Below the pieces are notes generated by a model. The model saw only the letters and a program-made list of their open reading frames with translations, was not told the origin of the DNA and made no database searches. 64,000 nt of DNA from Castor canadensis (lineage: Eukaryota; Chordata; Mammalia; Rodentia; Castoridae): positions 13,176,001-13,240,000 of the forward strand of contig NC_133401.1 of the NCBI RefSeq assembly GCF_047511655.1, in the 5' to 3' direction. Positions 14,743 through 26,480 of this stretch are shown piece after piece. How positions within the stretch are numbered: the first letter of the stretch is position 1; every line of letters begins with the position of its first letter. The position numbers and the translations under genes are program-made.

Positions 14743-16225
14743 AGGGATTCCAAGATGGTGGCTAGAGGGAGGAAGCAGAAAGCGTGCCTCCTATAGTGAA
14801 ATCTTGGAGAGAAGCTGGAGACACACCTTGCAGGCAAAACAACCGAGAAGAGGCAAAACTGTGAACCCTCCACACCTCCAGCTGGCACAGAGAATCTCCA
14901 CTTCACATTAAATGGATAAACCAGGAGGGCACCCAGGCTGCCAGTCACCCGCAACCAGACAGCTTGGGAATACGCAGACAAGGTGAGCTTAGTGGTATGC
15001 GGTACTCCCACAGACAACCCTGGGCCAGAACAGCATAGGCCCCTGGACAGACAGACCTCCACCCGGGGAAAAAAGAGAAACTGAGTAATAAGCAATAAGA
15101 ACAATAAAGACACGTTGCAAAGAGGGTGGGGCACAAGGAGTGCCAAAGAGGGGGGGAGGGCAATCCATCCTGGAACTGTAAATAAACAAGCTGAGCTTGA
15201 CCAGAGAGGCTCCAGTGGGAGCAGGGACCTGTGCCCAGCAACCAGGAGTAGGAGAGCTTGTGAGAGTGGTGGAGGGATGAAAACTCCACAAGAGGGGGGA
15301 AAATCCCACTTCCCACATGAGCTGTAAATAAGCATGCAGGCCAGAGAAAGCGGGTGCGGTGTCACCTCCTCCAGTGTGCTTGGAAAGGGGAAAGCTTGTA
15401 GCAGCGTCTCGCTCACAGGACTCTGAGTAAACAAAGCCTGCAGGGCCAGGTGAGTGTTAAGCTCACCCCAGAGATCTACATAAATAATGCCACCAGCAAA
15501 AGCAGGCTGACAGCAGTGGGCAGGCAAGCCACAGCTGCAGATAGCCATTCACAGAACTGTCTACAGACTCTTTTTTTTTCTCTCTCCCTATCTTTGATGA
15601 GAAAACAACCAAACTACACCAGCATGCTGAAAAACTTACTGAAACAGTATTGCATTTGAACTTGGGACACTTTGTAGGTCTTTATGTGTGTGTGTGCAGT
15701 TTTGTTCTACTTTATGCATCCCCTTTCATGAGACAACTACAAAACAACATCTGAGGCACTATCTCCAGGACTGGAGGCTGAGAAAGACACCAAAATTATT
15801 AAGACTGAAACTTCATTGCATTTGAACTTGGAGGGTTTTTTTTAATTTTATTTTGTGTTTTTCATTTTGTTTTATTTTATTTATATATATATATATATAT
15901 CTTTCATTTACTTATTTTTTATTTTTATACTTATCTTTACTCTTTTTATTTTTTATTTTCAATCCTCTCTCTGTCTCTCTAATGCCTGTTCAGTTTACTG
16001 TCAATTACTACACTAATGCTCCCTGTTTATACATTTGAAAATTTTTGTTGGATTCTTTGTTTTGTTTTTTCTACATGTCTGTTTATTTGTTTTTACCTTT
16101 TTCTTTAACTTCTTTGCTTTCCATCTCCTCTCACCTTTCCATTCTAAATATCACCATTGTTATTATTACAAGCTAGAAAATACTTAATTGCACACAGTAC
16201 AGGGACAGTAACAACACCAAGGGCA
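14743..16225 (+). promoter_or_regulatory. Family A L1 5' UTR, copy 1
   Basis: The L1 starts at about 14743 with GGGATTCCAAGATGGTGGCT, the same start as at 32683 and 62475, including a YY1-like core (here CAAGATGGTGG). It contains one repeat unit at 15175-15320 that starts with CTGTAAATAAAC; the next unit start is at 15321. It then runs through a T-rich stretch with an (AT)n run at 15881-15901 to ORF1. An antisense frame of 304 codons (15548-14634) opens with ATG and runs out of the L1 5' end. Confidence 0.85.
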
Positions 16226-17424
16226 ATGATAGGAAGACAGAAAAACAAGGGAAACCAGTGTTCCCACAGCAAAAAATAAGTACAGGAACCAGAGGGGAAT
16301 GAAGAAAATGGATACTCAGATCCAGACTTCAACAAAATGAAGATAAACTATCCCAAAGGACCCAATGAAGCCCACAAGAATAATTTAAAAGAAGACATAC
16401 TACAGGTTCTCAATGAGAATTTTGTAGAGATGATACTGGATAGGGTCAACCAAAATGTACAGAAGACACTCAAGAAATTCGAAGATAACAAAAATAGAGA
16501 ATTTGAAAAAGCAAACAAGAAATAAAGGAAACCATAGAAGCACTGTATAAACACCAAAGTGAACTACAGAACACGATTAATAAACAGATAAATGAACTCA
16601 GGTCAAAAATAGACAACATTAAAGATGAAATGACTCAGGATATGGAAAACCTCAGAAAAAAGAACAAAACAGAACTGCAAAATAAAACGGAAGGCCAATC
16701 CAGCAGAATAGAACAAACAAAAGCTGAATCTCAGAACTTGAAAATGAAATGGTAATTAAAGGAAAAACCAAAGAACTATTAATTAAACAACACAAGACCT
16801 GTGAAAAGAAAATGCAAGAACTCACCAACTCCATCAAAAGACCAAACTTGAGAATCATGGGCATCGAAGAAGGAGAAGAGGTGCAAATGAAGGGAATGCA
16901 TAATATACTCAACGAAATAATAAGAGAAAATTTCCCAAATCTAAAGAAAGATATTCCCACACAGATGCAAGAGGCCTCCAGGACACCAAACAGATGAGAT
17001 CAAAATAGAACTATCCCACAACATATCATCATTAAAACAACAACTTCAGAAACTAGGGAAAGAATATTGAAGGCTGTAAGAAAAGAAAACAAATAACATA
17101 AAAAGGTAAACCCATCAAAATCACAGCAGACTTCTCAACAGAAACATTAAAAGCAAGAAGAGTGTGGGGTGAGATCTTCCAGGCACTGAATGAAAATAAC
17201 TTCAACCCCAGGATACTCTACCCAGCAAAATTATCATTCAGAATAGATGGAGCAATAAAAGTCTTCCATGATAAGCAAAAATTAAAACAATATGTGACCA
17301 CAAAGTCACCACTACAAAAGTTCTTCAAGGGATTCTGCACACACAAAGTGAAACCCAACTTAACCATAAAAAGACAGGCAGCACCAAACCACAGGAAAAG
17401 AAAAAGCAAGACAGTAGAGAGTAA
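16226..17424 (+). pseudogene. Family A L1 ORF1, copy 1 (broken)
   Basis: The ORF starts with MIGRQKNKGNQ, but a TAA stops it after about 17 codons, near 16274. The coiled coil follows in pieces (16337-16525 and 16590-16740). The RNA-binding part reads RPNLRIMGIEEGEEVQMKGM at 16836-16895. The carboxyl-terminal domain reads RVWGEIFQALNENNFNPRIL at about 17159-17218. The stop codon is at 17422-17424. At least four disabling changes are present. Confidence 0.85.
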
Positions 17425-17473
17425 CCTCAACTTAGGTACACACAATCAAACTTCAAACAACTAAGACAACTAA

Positions 17474-19128
17474 ATGACAGGAATCACCACATACCTATCA
17501 GTGCTAACACTTAATGTTAATGGACTTAATTCACCCATCAAAAGGCACCACTGGACAAAATGGATTAAAAAGGATGATCCAACAATTTGTTGCTCACAGG
17601 AGACCCATCTCACATACAGAAATAAGCATAGGCTTAGGATGAAAGGCTGGAAGAAGATTTACCAAGACAATGACCCCTGAAAACAGGCAGGAGTAGTGAT
17701 ACTTATCTCTGACAAAGTAGACTTCAAACCTTCATTGATCAAACGAGATAAAGAAGGACATTCCATACTAATAAAAGGGGAAATAGACCAAAAGGAAATG
17801 ATAATCATCAACCTGTATGCACCCAATGTCAATGCACCCAATTTCATCAAACATACCCTGAAGGACTTAAAACCATATATAAACTCCAACACAGTGGTTG
17901 TGGGAGACTTTAACACCCCATTATCATCAATAGATAGGTCATCCAAACAAAAAAATCAATAAAGAAATCCAAGATCTAAAATATAAAATAGATCAAATGG
18001 ACCTACTTGGTGTCTACAGAACATTTCATCCAACTTCTACAAAATATACATTCTTCTCTGCAACCCATGGAAACTTCTCCAAAATAGATCATATCCTAGA
18101 GCACAAAGCAAGTCTCAGCAAATATAAGAAAACAGAAATTATACTGTGCATACTATCTGATCACAATGCAATAAAAGTAGAACTCAACAACAAAAGTAAA
18201 GACAAAAAACATGCAAACAGCTGGAAACTAAATAACTCATTACTTAATGAACAATGGATCATCGATGAAATAAAAGAGGAAATTAAAAAGTTCCTGGAAG
18301 TCAAGAAAATAAAAACACAACCTACCAGAACCTATTGCACACAGCAAAGGCAGTCCTGAGAGAAAAGTTTATATCCATGAGTGCATATATTAAAAAGACT
18401 GAAAGATCCCAAATCAATGACCTAATGATACATCTCAAACTCCTAGAAAAACAAGAACGAGCAAATCCCAATGCAAATAGAAGGAGAGAAATAATAAAAA
18501 TAAGAGCTGAAATCAATGAAATAGAAACCAAAAAAACCATACAAAGAATTAATGAAACAAAAAGCTGGTTCTTTGAAAAAATAAACAAGATCGATAGACC
18601 CCTGGCAAACCTGACTAAAATGAGGAGAAAAAAAACCCAAATTAGTAGAAACAGGAATGCAAAAGGGGAAATAACAACAAACACCATGGAAGATCAGGAA
18701 ATCATCAGAGACTACTTGAGAACCTATACTCAAATAAATTTGAAAATCTTAAAGAAATGGACAGATTTCTAGATACATATGATCATCCAAAACTGAACCA
18801 AGAGGAAATTATTCACCTGAATGTATCTATAACACAAAATGAAATTAAAGCAGAAATCAAGAGTCTCCCCCCCAAAAAAAGTCCAGAACCTGATGGATTC
18901 TCTGCTGAATTCTATCAGACTTTTAAAGAAGAACTGATACCAACTCTCCTTAAACTGTTCCATGAAATAGAAAGGGAAGGAAAACTGCTGAACACATTTT
19001 ATGAAGCCAGTATCACACTTATCCCAAACCAGGCAAAGACACCTCCAAAAAGAAGAACTATAGGCCAATCTCCTTAATGAACATTGTCGCAAAAATCCTC
19101 AACAAAATAATGGCAAACCTAATTCAAT
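17474..19128 (+). pseudogene. Family A L1 ORF2, copy 1: endonuclease and start of RT only
   Basis: The frame starts 49 bases after the ORF1 stop with MTGITTYLSVLTLNVNGLNS, the endonuclease amino end. QETHLTYRNKH, VVVGDFNTPLS, GNFSKIDHILEHKA and LSDHNAIKVELNNK follow, which cover the metal-binding and catalytic positions. The linker and the first reverse-transcriptase blocks reach [20 protein letters not shown] at about 18880-18940. The match to family A then stops at about 19128, before the RT active site. Frames are broken near 17680, 17960 and 18358. The 5'-complete, 3'-cut structure is unusual for L1. Confidence 0.88.
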
Positions 19129-19480
19129 AATATGAAAAAAATTTTTCTCTATTTCTAAATGTGTTGCACCCAAGGATGGGTTGAATTGTATTTCTAATTT
19201 GTAGGTAGATTTAAGTTTTGTAAATTTTCTGGGATTGCTGGATTGCTGAAAAATAAATGTTGTTTTATATGAGTGATTTTATTTGTGTACTTTTGTGACA
19301 GACTCTGTATTATCTTCCTGCATCTCCCTGCATTGGATAGTCTACCTTTTTCTCATGGGAAAAACTACATTTTAGGAGCATGAAGCTTTTTTCATTTTCT
19401 TTGCTCATAGAGTTAGTACAAATTTTAAAATAAAAAGAATGTCTAAAATCTGAAACAGCAACAATACCAAATGCTGACCA
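19129..19480. other. Unassigned stretch after truncated L1
   Basis: The sequence is A/T rich and has no recognised gene or repeat. There is no A-tail at the junction with the L1, which argues against a normal L1 3' end at 19128. Confidence 0.5.
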
Positions 19481-19665
19481 GAGGAAAAAGACCAGGAATG
19501 TGCTTTCATCATTGGTAGTAATGCAAGATGGTGCAGCCATTTGGCAAGCAGATTGGCAAAATATTAAATGCTAAACCTAGTCTTACCATATGATCTAGCA
19601 ATGGTGAAATTTTGTTCTAACTCAAAATTTTTGAAAACTTCCATGCATGCAATACATCAGTGTCT
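19480..19665 (+). mobile_element. Ancient L1 ORF2 tail fragment
   Basis: A pattern of ATGGTGCAGCCATTTGGCAA followed by CTTACCATATGATCTAGCAA is the ancient L1 block that encodes the end of ORF2 (aacagtttggca, then ccatatgatccagcaat). It is short and has no frame. Confidence 0.55.
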
Positions 19666-19942
19666 TTGCAATGATCACTGCTGGGGTGAATTCATGCCAG
19701 GAGTCTACCTTACAGCCTCTCTCACTGACTGTGTCCAGTTAGAAACTCCTCAAATCGGAGGCTCTCTGCAGTGTGTGGGGAGGGTGCAGGTGGAGAATTC
19801 TCAATCTGTGGCTGCATTTATATCAAATGTCTCTGGGCTATAAAGTGGAGATGATGATCAAAACAAAGCAATCTGTGGTGAGAAGGCAGTTGCAGACACT
19901 GACTATCCTGCCTGTCCAGAGCTCCTCTAGTCTGTCCCATCC

Positions 19943-19945
<3 letters not shown>

Positions 19946-19984
<39 letters not shown>
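19946..19984. repeat. (CA)n microsatellite
   Basis: An uninterrupted dinucleotide run of about 20 units. Peptide-like frames across it are artefacts. Confidence 0.97.
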
Positions 19985-19985
<1 letters not shown>

Positions 19986-20205
19986 CTGGTCTCACTCCTC
20001 TTCCCAGATGTTGGGCTGCCATTCTCAACATCTTGTGGAGACATAGTCTGTGTCTCTCCCTCATCATTCTCTCTCCTTCTTACTTCATTTCTTCAAAGAC
20101 CTAGTTATAAATTAATATTCTGTTTTTTGGGTTCTTCAGTAATAAAACATTGTAGAGACACATAGTTGTCCTTCCTTACAAGGAACTCTTTCTTGGCAGC
20201 AAATC

Positions 20206-20540
20206 CCCTAATTTTTTTGAGACTTGAGCAGGTTTATTAATGCAAAGCAAAAGCAAAGCAAAGATGCACTCTTCAGATGGGAGGGTGGAAAGGCACAAGA
20301 AGGAGCACTCTACTGGAAGTCACAATCCTCAAGTTTTTAATGGGGTCTGTGTATGTGGAGGTGGTCAGTCCTGACCACTTGTGATTAACCTCTGGAGACT
20401 GGGTTACACATCATTAACTCCTCCCACTTGTCAGACTTCCATGGCCAGACTGTCATTCTCCACAGACTGTGGAGGCTGCACAGTCTGTAAAACCCCGCTC
20501 TATGGCACAAGTCATTCCGCTAATGTCAGCAGGCCAGGAC
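20206..20540 (-). other. Possible LTR or processed 3' end, minus strand
   Basis: On the minus strand the left edge reads AATAAACCTGCTCAAGTCTC followed by an A-run, which looks like a polyadenylation signal near a 3' end. The 300 bases before it are not recognised. It could be an LTR or a retrocopied transcript end. Confidence 0.3.
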
Positions 20541-20544
20541 ATGA

Positions 20545-20715
20545 CTTCTTTTTTCTAATTATCATATTATTGTTGTATTGGGGATACCTTGTGACATTTA
20601 CAAAAGTTCTTACAATATATAATAGTTAAAGTTAACCCCTCCATCATTCCCTTTTATTCCCTTTTCCCCCATTCCTAGAATAGTTTCAACAGGTCACAGA
20701 AAATTTCCTAATTTT
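20545..20715 (-). mobile_element. Family B L1 3' UTR end, minus strand
   Basis: The text TTACAAAAGTTCTTACAATA followed by a CCCCTCCATCATTCCCTTTT block and ATTCCTAGAATAGTTTCAAC matches the same 3' end seen at 48995-49115. Confidence 0.7.
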
Positions 20716-21050
20716 AACATGTTTAACAATCTGAAGAATTTCCAAAAACATCAAGTCCAGGACATTTTTTTTGGTAATTGTTCTTCCTTCAACTTATTTC
20801 TTTCCTACTGCTTTATACTGCATTTAGCAAGAAGAGATTTTTCTATCATATACTCCACATTATTTCAGCTTGACACTTTTACCCAATTCCTAATCCCTCC
20901 CCCCAATTTTGGTATGTTTTATACCTCCATACAATCTGTAGTACTTTTTCTGGGGCTCTTGTAACATACTACAAGAGGTGGGGATTAAAATGATGGAGGT
21001 ATATTATCATGTATACATGTGTGTATCATATATATGTGTGTATTATCATA

Positions 21051-21071
21051 TGTGTGTGTGTGTGTGTGTGT
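21051..21071. repeat. (TG)n simple repeat
   Basis: A short TG run preceded by TATACA/TGTGTA-type repeats from about 21010. Confidence 0.8.
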
Positions 21072-21189
21072 CAAAAGAATAAAACCACAACCCCAAGGCT
21101 TGGAGAAAATATTTCATACTTACATATTCATCAATACAGTTGTATTCAAAATAAAGGAATAAAGGACACTCATAATAACAAATAAATTT

Positions 21190-21627
21190 TATTAAATTTA
21201 ATTCTATACATGAATGGGTTTCACTGCGTCATTTCCTATAAGCATATGTCAACCATAATTACATCCTATCTCTTCTTCTACCTGCTGTCACCCTTCCTCT
21301 TCTCCCCCATCTCTGACCCCTCTTCAGACCACAACACTCCCTCCTCTACTTTCCTGCTCATATTTTCTTCTTCATTTTCTCAGCTTCTACGTAGGACAAT
21401 AAACAAGTGATATTTCCCTGCATGTCTCTGGCTTTTTTTACTTAACATTATTTATTCCACCCCCATCGATTTTCTGAAAATGACAGGAATTTACTTTTCT
21501 ATATGGCTGAAGAACACTCAATTGTAATATGCCCATCTTTTCATTAGCAACTGGAGGGGCACCCAAACAGATGCAAACTCTTGGACATTGTGAATAGTAC
21601 TGCAATAAACATGCATGTGCAGGTCTC
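21190..21627 (-). mobile_element. Older L1 3' end, minus strand
   Basis: A pyrimidine-rich 3' UTR (21260-21360) is followed by CACTCAATTGTAATATGCCC and GACATTGTGAATAGTACTGC, the reverse of the L1 ORF2 end. It is interrupted at about 21628 by the poly(T) of the younger minus-strand L1. Confidence 0.65.
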
Positions 21628-22119
21628 CCTTTTTTTTAATTTTTATTTCATTCATATGTGCATACAATGTTTGGGTCATTTCTCCCCCCTTCACCCACCT
21701 CCTCCTTTACCACCCACTCACCCTCCCTCTTCCCCATAGCCCCTTGCTACCTGGCAGAAACTATTTTGCCCTTATCTCTAATATTGTCGAAGAGAGAGTA
21801 TAAGCAATAATAGGAAGGACCAAAGGTTTTTGCTAGTTGAGATAAGGATAGCTATACAGGGAGTTGACTCGCATTGATTTCCTGTGCATGTGTCTTACCT
21901 TCTAAGTTAATTCATCTTGAACTAACCTTTTCTCTAGTTCCTGGTCGCCTTCTCCTATTGGCATCAGTTGCTTTAAAGTATCTGCATTAGTTTCTCTGTG
22001 TTGAGGCAACAAATGCTATCCAGTTTTTTAGGTGTCTTACCTGTCCTCATACCTCCCTTGTGTGCTCTTGCTTTATCATGTGATCAAAGTCCAATCCCCT
22101 TGTTGTTTTTGCCCTTGAT
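21628..22119 (-). mobile_element. Family A L1 3' UTR, copy 2, minus strand
   Basis: On the minus strand this is the 3' UTR of family A. It includes the reverse of GGGAGAAATGACCCAAACAT and the terminal ATGCACATATGAATGAAATA, and the tail appears as a poly(T) from about 21631. No matching target-site duplication was found at the other end. Confidence 0.85.
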
Positions 22120-25100
22120 CTAATGTCCGCATATGAGGGAGAACATACAATTTTTGGTCTTTTGAGCCAGGTTAACCTCACTCAGAATGATGTTCTCCGA
22201 TTACATCCACTTACCAGCAAATGATAACATTTCGTTCTTCTTCATGGCTGCATAAAATTCCATTGTGTATAAATACCACATTTTCTTGATCCATTTGTCA
22301 GTAGGGGGGCATCTTGGCTGTTTCCATAACTTGGCTATTGTGAATAGTGCCGCAATAAACATGGGTGTGCAGGTGCCTCTGGAGTAACCTGTGTCACAGT
22401 CTTTCGGGTATATCCCCAAGAGTGGTATTGCTGGATCATATGGTAAATCAATGTTTAGCTTTTTAAGTAGCCTCCACGTTTTTTTCCAGAGTGATTGTAC
22501 TAGTTTACATTCCCACCAGCAGTGTAAGAAGGTTCCTTTTTCCCTGCATCCTCGCCAACACCTGTTGTTCGTGGTGTTGCTGATGATGGCTATTCTAACA
22601 GGGATGAGGTGGAACCTTAGTGTGGTTTTAATTTGCATTTCCTTTATTGCTAGAGATGGTGAGCATTTTTTCATTTGTTTTTTTGCCATTTAAATTTCTT
22701 CTTTTGAGAAAGTTCTGTTTAGTTTACTTGCCCATTTCTTTATTGGTTCATTAATTTTGGGATAATTTAGTTTTTTAAGTTCCCTATATATTCTGGTTAT
22801 CAGTCCTTTGTCTGATGTGTAGTTGGCAAATATTTTCTCCCACTCTGTGGGTGTTCTTTTCAGTTTAGAGACCATATCTTTAGTTGAGCAGAAGCTTTTT
22901 AGATTTATGAAGTCCCATTTATCTATGCTATCTCTTAGTTGCTGTGCTGCTGGGGTTCCATTGAGAAAGTTCTTGCCTATACCTATTAATTCCAGAGTAT
23001 TTCCTACTCTTTCCTGGATCAACTTTAGAGTATGGGGTCTGATATTCAGATCCTTGATCCATTTTGAGTTAATATTGGTATAGGGTGATATACATGGATC
23101 TAGTTTCAGGTTTTTTGCAGACTGCCAACCAGTTTTCCCAGCAGTTTTTGTTGAAGAGGCTGTCTTTTCTCCATCGTTTATTTTTAGCACCTTTGTCAAA
23201 GACAAGTTGGTTATAGTTGTGTGGCTTCATATCTGGGTCCTCTATTCTGGTCCAGTGGTCTTCATGTCTGTTTTTGTGCCAGTACCATGCTGTTTTTACT
23301 GTTATTGCTTTGTAATATAGTTTGAAGTCGGGTATCGTGATACCTCCAGCATTGTTCTTTTGACTGAGTATTGCCTTGGCTATTCGTGGCTTCCTGTGTT
23401 TTCATATAAATTTCACAGTAGATTTTTCAATCTCTTTAATGAATGCCACTGGAATTTTGATGGGAATTGCATTAGACATGTAGATTACTTTTGGGAGTAT
23501 TGACATTTTTACTATGTTGATTCTACCAATCCATGAGCATGGGAGATCTCTCCACTTCCTAGTCTTTCTCAACTTCTTTCTTCACAAGTTTATAGTTTTC
23601 CTTGTAGAGATTGTTCACATCCTTTGTTAGGTTTACACCTAGGCATTTGATTTCTTTTGAGGCTATTGTAAATAGAATTGTTTTCATATATTCTTTCTCA
23701 GTTTGTTCATTATTAGTGTATAGAAATGATAATGATTTTTCTATGTTGATTTTATATCCTGCGACCTTGCTATAGCTATTGATGATGTCTAGAAGCTTCT
23801 GAGTAGAGTTTTTTGGGTCTTTAAGGTATAGGATCATGTCATCTGCAAATAGGGATATTTTGACAGTTTCTTTACCTATTTGTATTCCTTTTATTCCTTC
23901 TTCTTGCCTAATTGCTCTGGCTAGGAATTCCAGTACTATGTTGAATAGGAGTGGAGATAGTGGGCATCCTTGTCTAGTTCCTGATTTTAGAGGGAATGGT
24001 TTCAGTTTTTCTCCATTAAGTATAATGTTGGCTGTAGGTTTGTCATATATAGCTTTTATAATGTTGAGGAACTTTCCTTCTATTCCTAGTTTTCTTAGAG
24101 CTTTTATCATGAAATGGTGTTGGATCTTATCAAAGGCTTTTCCTGCATCTATTGAGATGATCAAGTGGTTTTTGTCTTTGTGTCTGTTAACGTGGTGTAT
24201 TAGGTTTATTGATTTTCGTATGTTGAACCACTCCTGCATTCCTGGGATGAAGCCAACTTGGTTGTGGTGAATGATCTTTTTGATGTGTTCTTGAATTTGG
24301 TTTGCCATTATTTTATTGAAGATTTTTGCATCAATGTTCATTAAGGAGATTGGCCTGTAGTTCTCCTTTTCGGAGGTGTCTTTGCCTGGTTTGGAATAAA
24401 TGTAATACTGGCTTCATAAAATGTGTTAGGCAGTTTTCCTTCCCTTTCTACCTCATGGAACAGTTTAAGGAGCATTAGTATCAGTTCTTATTTAAAGGTC
24501 TGATAGAATTCAGCAGAGAATCCATCAGGTTCTGGACTTTTCTTTTTGGGGAGAATCTTGATTGCTGCTTCAATTTCATTTTGTGTTATAGATCCATTCA
24601 AGTGATTAATATCCTCTAGATTCAGTTTTGGATGATCATATGCATCTAGAAATCTGTCCATTTCTTTAAGATTTTCAAATTTATTTGAATACAGGTTCTC
24701 GAAGTAGTCTCTGATGATTTCCTGGGTTTCCACGGTGTTTGTTTCCTCTTTTATTTCATCGATGATCCATTCTTCATTAAGTAGTGAATTATTTAGTTTC
24801 CAGCGTTTGCATGTTTTTTGTCTTTACTTTTGTTGTTGTGTTCTACTTTTACTGCATTGTGATCAGATAGTATGCACGGTATAATTTCTATTTTCTTATA
24901 TTTCCTGAGGCTTGCTTTGTGCCCTAGTATATGATCTATTTTGGAGAAGGTTCCATGGGCTGCAGAGAAGAATGTATATTGTATAGAAGTTGGATGAAAT
25001 GTACTGTAGACATCAACTAGGTCCATTTGATCTATTGTATATTTTAGATCTTGAATTTCTTTATTGATTTTTTTTGTTTGGATGACCTATCTATTGATGA

Positions 25101-25539
25101 TAATGGGGTCTCCACAACCACTGTGTTGGCATTAATATATGCTTTTAGGTCTTTCAGGGTGTGTTTGATGAAATTGGGTGCATTGATATTGGGTGCATAC
25201 AGATTGATGATTATTATTTCCTTTTGGTCTATTTCCCCTTTTATTAGTATGGAATGTCCTTCTTTACCTCATTTGATCAGTGTAAGTTTGAAGTCTACTT
25301 TGTCAGATAAGTATTGCTACTCCTGCCTGTTTTCGGGGGCCATTGGCTTGGTAACTGTTCTTCCAGCCTTTCATCCTAAGCCTATGCTTATTTCTGTCAG
25401 TGAGATGGGTCTCCTGTAAGCAACAAATTGTTGGATCTTCCTTTTTAATCCATTTTGTCCAGCGGTGCCTTTTGATGGGTGAATTAAGGCCGTTAACATT
25501 AAGTGTTAATACTGATAGGTATGTGGTGATTCCTGTCAT
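22120..25539 (-). pseudogene. Family A L1 ORF2, copy 2, minus strand (internal deletion)
   Basis: The frame opens at 25539 with MTGITTYLSVLTLNVNGLNS. The endonuclease carries QETHLTDRNKH and HGTFSKIDHILGHKASL. The RT blocks lie at 24733-23559, with [16 protein letters not shown], then [33 protein letters not shown] and [15 protein letters not shown] (active site). The Cys-rich tail reads [20 protein letters not shown] at about 22580. The stop codon is at 22120-22122. About 400 bases between the endonuclease and RT are missing at about 24742. Together with several frameshifts this makes the copy dead. Confidence 0.9.
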
Positions 25540-26160
25540 TTAGTTGTCTTAGTTGTTTGAAGGTTTGATTGTGTGTACCTAAATTGAGGTTACTCTCTAC
25601 TTTCTTGTGTTTTCTTTTCCTGTGGTTTGGTTGAGTTTCACTTTCTGTGTGCAGAAACCCTTGCAGAATCTTTTGTAGTGGTGGCTTTGTGGTCACATAT
25701 TGTTTTTGTTTTTGCTTATCATGGAAGACTTTTATTGCTCCATCTATTTTGAATGATAGTTTTGCTGGGTAGAATATCCTACGTTGAAGTTATTTTCATT
25801 CAGTGCCAGGAAGATCTCACCCCATGCTCTTCTTGCTTTTAATGTTTCTGTTGAGAAGTCTGCTGTGATTTTGATGGGTTTACCTTTGTATGTTTCTTGT
25901 TTTTTCTTTCTTACAGCCTTCAATATTCTTTCCCTAGTTTCTGAAGTTGTTGTTTTAATGATGGTATGTTGTGGGGTAGTTCTATTTTGATCTGATCTGT
26001 TAGGTGTCCTGGAGGCCTCTTGCATCTGTATGGGAATATCTTTCTCTAGATTTGGGAAATTTTCAGTTATTATTTTGTTAAATATATTACGCATTCCCTT
26101 CGCTTGCACCTCTTCTCCTTCTTTGATGCCCATGATTCTCAAATTTGGTTTTTTGTTGGA
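25540..26160 (-). pseudogene. Family A L1 ORF1 carboxyl half, copy 2, minus strand
   Basis: The frame 26187-25744 on the minus strand carries NLRIMGIKEGEEVQAKGMRN and RRAWGEIFLALNENNF, the RNA-binding and carboxyl-terminal parts of ORF1. The element is 5' truncated at about 26160, inside ORF1. A 5' truncation of this kind is the usual product of incomplete L1 reverse transcription. Confidence 0.85.
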
Positions 26161-26480
26161 GGACAGTTGACATATTTTAAACATCATTCCTTTTTGTTTG
26201 TGTCATACTCTTAGGTGAACTGGTGACAAATCCTGTCTCTATTTCTATTCTCTGTCTTTGAGCACCAAAGGAGAGTCAAATCATGCAAACCGCATACTAT
26301 GTGGGGGAATATTCATGACCCCACAAACACAATATTGAGTCCAGTCTCCTTTCCTTGTTCCCAGGTCATTTCACACATGCCTGAGTCACCTGCCCTGCTC
26401 TGCCTAGAGGCTTCAATTATTGAACCAACTCAAAAATCTTTTTCAAATGCCTCTTTATTATTACATAAGTCTGAGCCAAA
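26161..26480. other. Unassigned non-coding stretch
   Basis: No frame or repeat is recognised. It separates the young minus-strand L1 from an older one. Confidence 0.5.

Noticed and set aside
19773..20165. 130-codon frame with a Thr-His repeat
   Set aside because: It is the translation of the (CA)n microsatellite and flanks.
22391..24270. Plus-strand frames of 80-144 codons (for example at 23836)
   Set aside because: They are antisense shadows of L1 ORF2; the same shadow appears at 37692-37411 and 58438-58175.
14743..26160. Idea that the plus-strand L1 at 14743 and the minus-strand L1 at 21628 are one element split by inversion
   Set aside because: Both contain the ORF1 carboxyl part and the endonuclease, so they overlap and must be separate copies.
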